5,757 nt of DNA from an uncultured Desulfuromonas sp. (lineage in GTDB: Bacteria > Desulfobacterota > Desulfuromonadia > Desulfuromonadales > Trichloromonadaceae), in assembly GCA_937982495.1 (NCBI GenBank), contig CALJLX010000397.1, positions 1 through 5,757 of the forward strand, in the 5' to 3' direction. A program made the position numbers and the translations under genes. Below are positions 1 to 5,286 of this stretch, in pieces. The notes beneath the pieces were generated by a model that saw nothing but the letters and a program-made list of their open reading frames with translations, searched no databases and was not told the DNA's origin. How positions within the stretch are numbered: position 1 is the stretch's first letter; every line of letters starts with the position of its first letter.

Positions 1-358
1 TATTGGCCGCGCTGCTGCCGTTGACGACGTACCAGTTGGCGCCGTACAGGCTGAGTCCCCAGTCGCTGCCGCCGTTGTCGGTGCTGATGACGTATTTGTG
101 GCTGTTGCTGTTGACCGTCGGATAGACCCAGGCCTCGAAGGTGACTGAGGCCGTGCCCCCCTGATCGATGTTGAGGGGCGTGGAGAGATAGTCGTTGCCA
201 CCGTCGAAGAACCCGGCGCGGATATATTTGCCTTCGGCGAGGGTGGAGATTCCGCCGAAGGGAGTGCCGTGATGACCGTTGCCCGAGGCGTCGATGGCCT
301 CGTCGGCGGCGCCGCTCCAGCGATCTTCATCCAGATGGAGCATGAGCAGGTTGCCGGA
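1..358 (-). other. LamG/concanavalin-like domain 2, partial (residues about 1639-1757)
   Basis: It repeats LamG-1: LLMLHLDEDRWSG, DASGNGHHG (1661-1669), FFDGGNDYLSTP (1688-1699), VTFEAWVYP (1710-1718), VISTDNGGSDWGL (1728-1740) and WYVVNG, then the window ends. DNA at 59-90 matches LamG-1 DNA at 1277-1308 in 30 of 32 bases, an offset of 1218 bases (406 codons). About the last 90 residues of the domain are missing. Confidence 0.86.
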
Positions 359-3300
359 AGGCTCCGGCGCGATGGCGACGGGCGCGGCGAAATTCCCTTC
401 ATCGGCGCAGAAGGCGGCATCGCCGTCGCAGCGGGCCAGCCTGAAGCCGGTCAGGTCGGGGGAGGCGTAAGCCCAGGCGAGGGACACCCGGTCCTCGCTG
501 AAGGCGGTGACATTCAGCGCCGTGGGCGCCGCCGGCGACGGGATGACGGCGGTGGCGACTTCGCTGTAGGCGCTGCTCCATTCCCCGGCCTTCAGCGAAC
601 GGACCCGATAGCTGAAGGAACTCGCGACGGCGGGGTCGGCGCAGACGCCGCCGTCGAAATACTCGCCGGCATCGGCGGCGGTCACGGCGATTTCGGCAAA
701 GTCCGAACACCCGTCCCCGACGCAGCGTTCGACGGCGAAGCCGGTCTCGGTGCTGGTGTTGTCGCTCCAGGCCAGGCGAATCCGCCCGCTGTCGACCACC
801 GTGGCGGAGAGCCCGCCGGGGGCCGGCGGCGTCGGTGTTCGCTCGATGGCCTCGGAGGGATCGCTCACCCAGGGGCAAGCGGCGCTCTTGGCGGCAAGGA
901 CGCGATAACGGTAACTGCTCCCGGCCGTCACCGAGCGGTCATGGTAGCGGCCGAGTCCGTGCTCGTAGAGCACCTGTGCCTCGGCGGCGCTTAGGGGGCG
1001 GGCGAAAACCGCCACCTCGTCGAGACGACCATCGAAGAATTCCTGGTTGAGACTGCCGCGCCGACCGAGATGCACGGCGGCGGTGCCGGTATCGAAGGCG
1101 ATGGCGGCGTTGCTCCAGGCCGCCGCGCCGTTCTGGTAAAGGGTGACGCCGGATGCGGGATTGAAGACCAGCGTCAAGTGCTGCCAGTCGTTCGCCGTCG
1201 CCGCCACCCCGGTATTGACCAGCGCCGCGTCGACGCCATTGGCCACCCACCAGGTCCCGGCATTGCGCAGCAGGCTCCAGTCGTTGCCGCCGTTGTCGGT
1301 GCCGATGAGGAAATGGTTGTTGGCGCTGGTCGAGGCGGGATAGACCCAGGCGGCGAAGGTGGCGCCGGGACCGGTCGCCGACTGGTCGAGGATCAAGGGG
1401 GTGGCGACGTAATCGTTGGTGCCGTCGAAGGTGCCGGCGAATCCGTATTTGCCGGAAGCCGTGGTGGTGGCGCCGTTGTAGGAGCGGCCATGATTGCCGA
1501 CCCCGGAACGGTCGAGCACCTCGTTGACCGTGCCGTTCCAGAGGGCTTCGTCCATGCGCAGCCGCAGCCGGTTTCCGGCCGGGCTGTCCAAAGTGCCGAG
1601 TTCCGCGAAATCGCTGCAACCGCTCCCGGCGCAACGCTCGATACGGAATTCGCTTTCATCGGGGGTATTGTCGTCCCACTTCAGTTCGACGACCGCTTCG
1701 CTGACCAGATCGCTGTTCAAAGCGCCGGGCGCCTGAACATCGGGCGGGGAAACGTCGGCGACGGCACTGAACGCGCTGACCCACTGGCCGGTTTTATAGG
1801 CATCAAGGCGATAACGATAGCTTTCCCCGGCGCAGACGCCGCTATCGACGTAACTGACGGCGTCGGCGGCCACCGGCAGACTTTCGTGGACCGAAAAGTC
1901 GCAGTCGGCCCCGGTGCAGCGTTGCAGCCCGAAGCCGCTTTCGCCGCTGGTCCGGTCGTTCCAGGTCAGGCGAACCTCGGTGGTGTTCAACGCCGTGGCG
2001 GTCAGACCGTCGGGGGGAACCGGGGCGACGGTCCCGACCTCGACTTCGGACCACCGGGAACTCTCGCCCGAAGCGTTGAAGGATTGCACCCGGAAGCAAT
2101 AATCGGAGCCGGGGTTAAGCCCTTCGCTCAGATAGCCGGTGCTGTTGGCCGCCGTTTCGCCGACCGGTGTCCAGGCCCCTTGCTGGTCGCAGGCACCGAC
2201 CTTGCGTTCGATGCGGAAACCGGTTTCGTCCAGGGCGTTGTCGGTCCAATCGAGCTGGGCCTGGGTGTAGAGTTGGGTCGCGGAGAGCGGAAAGGGCGCC
2301 GGCAGGACCGTGGAGTTGAGCTTGAAGATCGCGAAATCGGTATTATTGGCGGCGTTGAGGGACGTGCCGGCGACAAAGGCTTCGCCATAGGCGTTGAAGG
2401 CGACGTCGACGGCATAATCGACGCCCCCCGCCGCGCCGGCGAAGATTCCCGCGCCGACGCTTAATCCCTGATGATCGAACATCGCCGCCAGCATGTCGCC
2501 GCCGGCACTGCCGACGACACAGACCACGCCGCTGCGGTCGACGGCCAGGGCCGCGGCCGCCTCGTCGCCGCCGTTCACATCGAGATCCTTGTTCCAGACC
2601 AGGGTGCCGTCGGCGGCATAACGCACCAGCACGATATCGTGGTTGCCTGGGCCGATGAAACTGGTGCCGGCGACAACCGCGTCATTGTTGTGGGGATCGA
2701 CCACCACCTCGACCCCATGATCGTAGCCGCCGCCGTCGTATGCCTTCGGCCAGCCGCCCAGAAGATCGCCGGTGGCGCCGTCATAGCGCAGGGTGACGAT
2801 GTCCCCGTGTCCGCCGGCCCCGGTCGCATAGCCGGTGACATAGAGGTGCCCGGCGCCGTCCACCGCCAGGGACGTGGCGTAGTCGCCGCCGTTTCCGGCG
2901 CCGTTGTAGAACCGGGGAGCGCCCCCCCAGAGCAGCGCTCCGGTGGCGCCGTCGTAGCGGGCGACGAAGTAGTCGAAGGCGCCGTTACGCCAGGTCTTGC
3001 CGGCGACGAAAAGATCGCCGTTGGGAGCGAAAGCCACCGCCGCCGGCTGATCGTCCCCGCCGCCGTCGTAGGGCACGGCGGCCCATTGCCGCGCGCCGGC
3101 GGCGTTGTATTTGAGCAGATAGATATCGTCATCGAGGGCGGCATTCTTGCCGTAGCCGACCACGGCGACGTTGTTCGAGCCGTCCACGGCGCTGGCCACC
3201 GCCGCCGAACGGTCATCGTTACCCGCCGGGCCGTTGTACTGATCGGCCCAGGCCGGCGTCCCGCCGGCGGCCGGATAGCCGAGGGTGTAAATGTCGTTGC

Positions 3301-5272
3301 TGTTGCTCGTGCCGCCGCCGTAAAGAGAGGCATAACCGCTGACGATGGCGCGGTTGGCGCCGTCGACGGCCAAGGCGGTGGCGAAATCCGCCTCGTTATC
3401 GTCGTCGTTGTAGCGTGCGCTCCAGGTCGCGGAGGCGGCATCGGCGCGGTCGAACTTCAGGGTGTAGTAGTCGAACCCCCCTTCCGTATCGAAACTGAAG
3501 CCGGTTACCACCGGATGGTTGTCGGGACCGACGGCGATGGCCGCCGGTTCGTCGTCGCCACCGGCGCTTCCGGCATAAAGATGCAACCAGGCCGGGGGAT
3601 CGTAGCTGATAACGGTGGTGCGGGCGTTAGCCTCGTTGCTCCAGGGAGAGCTGCCGTTGCCGGTGTTGATCGCCTTGACCCGGTAATAATAACGGGTGTC
3701 GGCGGCAAGGCCGGTATCGTTGTAACCGACGGTGTCGGCGGGCAGGTTGGCGGCCACCGGGGTCCAGTCGTCCAGACCGCTCTTGCGTTCAACCACGAAG
3801 TTTTCTTCGTTGCCTGAATTATCGGTCCAGGAAAGAGCGATCTCGCCGGTGGAGACGACCGTGGCGGTCAAGCCGGTGGGAGCATCCAGGGCGCCGGCAT
3901 CGTACTTGACGGCAACGAAATCGTAGCCGGTGGCGGCGGTATCAGACCAGCCCGCCACCAGGGGGGCGCCGTCCGGCCCCAGGCCGATGCCCACCGGCCG
4001 GTCGTTCCGGGCGGCGTCGCCGCGCGCGGCGAACCACAGCAGCGTACCGGTGGCCCGGCTGAATTTGTAGGTGTAAATATCATCGAAGCCGCTGACGCCG
4101 TCATTGGTAATGGCGGCGACGAACAGGTCGCCGGCGTTGTCCCCCCGGATCGCGACGCCGACGTCGATGTTGCCGTTCACGGTATTGTGGATCGTCGACC
4201 ATTTTTCCGTGCCGTCGGCGGCGTAGCGGGCGACGCACAGATCCTTGTTGGTGCTCAGGGACAGACCCGAACCGACGACGTAGACCTGATCCGAAGCGTC
4301 GAGCCAAAGTGCTCGTCCCTCGTCGTCGTAGCCGCGATCCCGAAACTTTTCCCAGAGGGGCGCGCCGTCGGCGGCGGCATGTTTGACGACGTAGCCGTCA
4401 CGATTGGCGCCGTTGTGAACATAGCCGACGGTGATGACGTTCCCGGCGCTATCCAGGGCGATGGACTGACCCTTGCCGTCGCCGGCGTCGCCATGGCGCC
4501 TTTCCCAAAGTCGGCTGCCGTCGAAGCCGAATTTCACCGTGACCAGGTCGAAATCGGCGGCATTCTGCGATTCGCCGGTGACGGCGAGTCCGTCCGACCC
4601 GGCGGCGATGGCGGTCAGGCGGTCATGGTTCCCCGCCGCCCCGGCGTAGGTCACGACCCAGGTCGGAGTATCGTCGGGATTGGGGCCGCTGGGAACATAT
4701 TTGAGAATGACGAAATCATCCTTGGCGTTGGCGCCCTGCATGGTGCCGCCGACGTAGATGTTGTTCAGGCTGTCGACGGCGATGGCGTTGGCGAAATCGT
4801 TGCCACCGGCCGCTCCATTGTAGCTGTGTTGCCAGAGCACCGATCCGTCGGAACCGGCGTATTTGATGGTGTGGATGTCGTAGTTGCCGCCGTTATGGAC
4901 GTAGCCGGTAACAATGATGTCGTCGTTGCCGTCCACCGCCACCGCCGTCGCCACATCCTGCCCTCCGGCCAGGTCGAAGGTTCTCGCCGACCAGGCCGGG
5001 CCCGAGCCGTCGGCCAGGATTTTCACCGTATGATAGTCGCTGCTCGCCGTTTCGCTGTAGCCGGCGAGGATCAGGTTCCCGGCCGAATCGACCGCCGAGG
5101 CCCGCGCCTCCTGCTTGCCCGCCGACGCCGGTTGATAGCTCCAGAGGACATCCCCGCCAGCGCCATGAGCCCGCCCCGTCGAGAGGCTCGCCAGCAGCAG
5201 GAAAGAAAGGCCCAGAATCCCGGCCCGGATCCCGAAAAGTACCGACGCTTCCCGTCTCCTCGATACGGTCAT
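1..5272 (-). CDS. Giant exported multidomain protein: two SBBP-like propeller arrays, FN3 domains and FN3-embedded LamG domains (3' end outside window)
   Basis: One frame runs from ATG 5272 to position 1 with no stop: 1757 complete codons plus one base. Order by residue: signal peptide 1 to about 38; eight propeller repeats 44-463; FN3-1 464-555; eight propeller repeats 562-987; FN3-2 990-1083; FN3-3 1084-1177; FN3-4 1179-1480, split by LamG-1 at about 1234-1441; FN3-5 1482-1578; FN3-6 from 1580, split by LamG-2 from about 1639 to the edge. No CXXCH, transmembrane segment or catalytic motif is visible after the signal peptide. Family knowledge: SBBP, FN3 and LamG modules are typical of secreted or surface proteins that bind proteins or glycans. 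Inference: a surface adhesin or scaffold working with the cytochrome encoded just upstream. The start is supported by the ribosome binding site and the signal peptide. The C-terminus, and any anchor, sorting or haem domain there, is unseen. Substrate and partner are unknown. Confidence 0.93.
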   Translation of the reverse strand, partial: MTVSRRREASVLFGIRAGILGLSFLLLASLSTGRAHGAGGDVLWSYQPASAGKQEARASAVDSAGNLILAGYSETASSDYHTVKILADGSGPAWSARTFDLAGGQDVATAVAVDGNDDIIVTGYVHNGGNYDIHTIKYAGSDGSVLWQHSYNGAAGGNDFANAIAVDSLNNIYVGGTMQGANAKDDFVILKYVPSGPNPDDTPTWVVTYAGAAGNHDRLTAIAAGSDGLAVTGESQNAADFDLVTVKFGFDGSRLWERRHGDAGDGKGQSIALDSAGNVITVGYVHNGANRDGYVVKHAAADGAPLWEKFRDRGYDDEGRALWLDASDQVYVVGSGLSLSTNKDLCVARYAADGTEKWSTIHNTVNGNIDVGVAIRGDNAGDLFVAAITNDGVSGFDDIYTYKFSRATGTLLWFAARGDAARNDRPVGIGLGPDGAPLVAGWSDTAATGYDFVAVKYDAGALDAPTGLTATVVSTGEIALSWTDNSGNEENFVVERKSGLDDWTPVAANLPADTVGYNDTGLAADTRYYYRVKAINTGNGSSPWSNEANARTTVISYDPPAWLHLYAGSAGGDDEPAAIAVGPDNHPVVTGFSFDTEGGFDYYTLKFDRADAASATWSARYNDDDNEADFATALAVDGANRAIVSGYASLYGGGTSNSNDIYTLGYPAAGGTPAWADQYNGPAGNDDRSAAVASAVDGSNNVAVVGYGKNAALDDDIYLLKYNAAGARQWAAVPYDGGGDDQPAAVAFAPNGDLFVAGKTWRNGAFDYFVARYDGATGALLWGGAPRFYNGAGNGGDYATSLAVDGAGHLYVTGYATGAGGHGDIVTLRYDGATGDLLGGWPKAYDGGGYDHGVEVVVDPHNNDAVVAGTSFIGPGNHDIVLVRYAADGTLVWNKDLDVNGGDEAAAALAVDRSGVVCVVGSAGGDMLAAMFDHQGLSVGAGIFAGAAGGVDYAVDVAFNAYGEAFVAGTSLNAANNTDFAIFKLNSTVLPAPFPLSATQLYTQAQLDWTDNALDETGFRIERKVGACDQQGAWTPVGETAANSTGYLSEGLNPGSDYCFRVQSFNASGESSRWSEVEVGTVAPVPPDGLTATALNTTEVRLTWNDRTSGESGFGLQRCTGADCDFSVHESLPVAADAVSYVDSGVCAGESYRYRLDAYKTGQWVSAFSAVADVSPPDVQAPGALNSDLVSEAVVELKWDDNTPDESEFRIERCAGSGCSDFAELGTLDSPAGNRLRLRMDEALWNGTVNEVLDRSGVGNHGRSYNGATTTASGKYGFAGTFDGTNDYVATPLILDQSATGPGATFAAWVYPASTSANNHFLIGTDNGGNDWSLLRNAGTWWVANGVDAALVNTGVAATANDWQHLTLVFNPASGVTLYQNGAAAWSNAAIAFDTGTAAVHLGRRGSLNQEFFDGRLDEVAVFARPLSAAEAQVLYEHGLGRYHDRSVTAGSSYRYRVLAAKSAACPWVSDPSEAIERTPTPPAPGGLSATVVDSGRIRLAWSDNTSTETGFAVERCVGDGCSDFAEIAVTAADAGEYFDGGVCADPAVASSFSYRVRSLKAGEWSSAYSEVATAVIPSPAAPTALNVTAFSEDRVSLAWAYASPDLTGFRLARCDGDAAFCADEGNFAAPVAIAPEPSGNLLMLHLDEDRWSGAADEAIDASGNGHHGTPFGGISTLAEGKYIRAGFFDGGNDYLSTPLNIDQGGTASVTFEAWVYPTVNSNSHKYVISTDNGGSDWGLSLYGANWYVVNGSSAAN
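359..535 (-). other. N-terminal half of FN3 domain 6, interrupted by LamG-2 (residues 1580-1638)
   Basis: APTALNVTAFSEDRVSLAWA (1582-1601) and LTGFRLARCDGDAAFCADEG (1607-1626) are FN3 strands A to C'. The hairpin carries a CX6C pair (C1615/C1622) instead of CX4C. The domain breaks at APEPSGN, equivalent to DSPAGN in FN3-4, where the second LamG begins. The other half should lie beyond the window edge. Confidence 0.78.
539..829 (-). other. FN3 domain 5, uninterrupted (residues 1482-1578)
   Basis: A complete FN3: APGGLSATVV, RIRLAWSDNTSTETGF (1497-1512), ERCVGDGCSDFAEI (1515-1528; CX4C pair C1517/C1522), EYFDGGVCADP (third Cys, C1544), then FSYRVRSLKAGEW (1553-1565) and a YSEVATAV edge. It is close in sequence to FN3-3 and to both halves of FN3-4, so it serves as an internal template showing where LamG was inserted in FN3-4 and FN3-6. 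Confidence 0.88.
833..949 (-). other. C-terminal half of FN3 domain 4, resuming after LamG-1 (residues 1442-1480)
   Basis: RYHDRSVTAGSSYRYRVLAAKS (1442-1463) is the strand E-F region missing from the first half of FN3-4, followed by WVSDPSEAIERTP. It lines up with SFSYRVRSLKAGEWSSAYSE of the uninterrupted FN3-5. C1466 lies just after strand F. Confidence 0.8.
950..1573 (-). other. LamG/concanavalin-like domain 1, nested in FN3-4 (residues about 1234-1441)
   Basis: LamG_3-type landmarks in order: LRLRMDEALWNGT at the start, DRSGVGNHG (1254-1262), the FDGTNDYVATP core (1282-1292), FAAWVYP (1306-1312), FLIGTDNGGNDWSL, NDWQHLTLVFN (1361-1371), VTLYQNG (1376-1382), HLGRRG (1401-1406) and the closing FDGRLDEVAVFARPLSAAE (1413-1431). 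Family knowledge: these are jelly-roll folds, often binding glycans or proteins with Ca2+. The ligand is not predictable here. Confidence 0.88.
1574..1738 (-). other. N-terminal half of FN3 domain 4, interrupted by LamG-1 (residues 1179-1233)
   Basis: Strands A to C' are visible: QAPGALNSDL, VELKWDDNTPDESEFRIERC (1195-1214) and the CX4C hairpin RCAGSGCSDFAELGT (1213-1227). The FN3 then stops short at DSPAGN, where a LamG domain begins. The missing half (Y.D..V.AGSSYRYRV) reappears after the LamG domain. Confidence 0.82.
1742..2023 (-). other. FN3 domain 3 with CX4C hairpin (residues 1084-1177)
   Basis: The domain runs from PPDGLTATAL (1086-1095) through VRLTWNDRTSGESGFGLQRC (1100-1119) to SYRYRLDAYKTG (1151-1162). 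C1119 and C1124 form a CX4C pair (RCTGADCDF) in the C-C' hairpin, and a third Cys, C1147, lies in the SGVCAGESY turn before strand F. The same arrangement recurs in FN3-5, showing these modules arose by duplication. Confidence 0.87.
2024..2305 (-). other. FN3 domain 2 (residues 990-1083)
   Basis: FN3 landmarks are present: LDWTDNALDETGFRIERK (1007-1024), then WTPVGETAANSTGY, then LNPGSDYCFRVQSFNASG (1052-1069) and a W-S edge. Two cysteines, C1028 in the C-C' hairpin and C1059 in strand F, could form a disulfide. This is the first FN3 after the second propeller and opens the C-terminal FN3 series. Confidence 0.88.
2312..3589 (-). repeat. Propeller array 2: eight SBBP-like repeats (residues 562-987)
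   Basis: A second set of eight repeats begins near W562, W617, W675, W730, W782, W841, W893 and residue 942. They carry AVDGANRAIVSGYA (635-648), AVDGAGHLYVTGYA (803-816) and related cores, and repeated (V/T)(A/L)RYDGATG segments (771-778 and 828-835). The last repeat has lost the leading Trp. The array length (about 426 residues) nearly equals that of array 1 (about 420). The only cysteine is C918. At DNA level, 2769-2789 and 2940-2960 match at 19 of 21 bases, 171 bases (57 codons) apart, indicating blade duplication within the array. Confidence 0.8.
3608..3883 (-). other. FN3 domain 1, linking the two propellers (residues 464-555)
   Basis: The domain starts APTGLTA and shows the FN3 landmarks: a Trp in strand B (ALSWTDN, around W482), F.VERK (492-497), a Y.DTGL turn (517-522), and the strand F signature YYYRVKAIN (528-536), ending in SNEANARTT. 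It has no cysteines, unlike the later FN3 domains of this protein. Its position between two similar-sized propeller arrays suggests a rigid spacer. Confidence 0.88.
3884..5143 (-). repeat. Propeller array 1: eight SBBP-like repeats (residues 44-463)
   Basis: Eight repeats of about 50-58 residues begin near W44, W94, W147, W205, W256, W307, W358 and W413. Each has the pattern Trp, then a Gly/Asn-rich turn, then A(V/L)D.xGN.(I/Y)V.GY, then D(Y/F/I)..(V/I)K(Y/F)..DG. Clear examples are AVDSAGNLILAGYS (60-73) and AVDGNDDIIVTGYV (112-125). Repeats 4, 7 and 8 are more diverged in the AVD segment. The pattern matches the SBBP/beta-propeller class as I know it, in which each repeat supplies one four-stranded blade. 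Only one cysteine (C346) occurs here. Confidence 0.8.
5159..5272 (-). other. Signal peptide of the giant protein
   Basis: Residues 1-38 have a basic n-region with an Arg triplet at 5-7 and another Arg at 16. A hydrophobic core follows at about 17-30 (AGILGLSFLLLASL). A small-residue region around residues 35-38 (A-H-G-A) suits signal peptidase I. No lipobox Cys is present, so this looks like an ordinary Sec signal rather than a lipoprotein signal. A single RRR without the rest of a twin-arginine motif does not argue for Tat export. The exact cleavage residue is uncertain. Confidence 0.8.
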
Positions 5273-5275
5273 TGT

Positions 5276-5286
5276 CCCCTTCCCTC
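5276..5286 (-). promoter_or_regulatory. Shine-Dalgarno-like purine run for the giant gene
   Basis: Read on the minus strand, the 14-base gap after the cytochrome stop contains GAGGGAAGGGG. The GAGGG element ends 9 bases before the ATG at 5272, which is good spacing; the second run, AGGGG, ends only 3 bases before it. This supports ATG 5272 as the start. The gap is too short to hold a promoter or terminator, so the gene is probably co-transcribed with, and possibly translationally coupled to, the cytochrome. Confidence 0.75.

Noticed and set aside
399..4494. Minus-strand open frames such as 2575-3441, 939-1634, 399-878 and 4255-4494
   Set aside because: They are out-of-frame overlaps of the giant gene. 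Their Pro/Ser/Thr- or Arg-rich translations are the usual product of reading GC-rich codons in the wrong frame.
2312..5143. CRISPR or tandem DNA repeat array across the propeller region
   Set aside because: The repeats are of about 50-58 codons, diverged at DNA level and open in one frame. They are protein blades, not short identical repeats with spacers.
5159..5272. Twin-arginine (Tat) signal or lipoprotein signal on the giant protein
   Set aside because: Three arginines occur at 5-7, but the rest of the Tat consensus is absent, and no Cys follows the hydrophobic core. An ordinary Sec signal fits better.
1..5272. Haem-binding motifs within the giant protein
   Set aside because: No CXXCH occurs in the 1757 visible residues. 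The CX4C pairs are not followed by His and sit in FN3 hairpins.
5273..5286. Terminator or promoter between the two genes
   Set aside because: Only 14 bases separate them, all explained by the ribosome binding site, with no inverted repeat.
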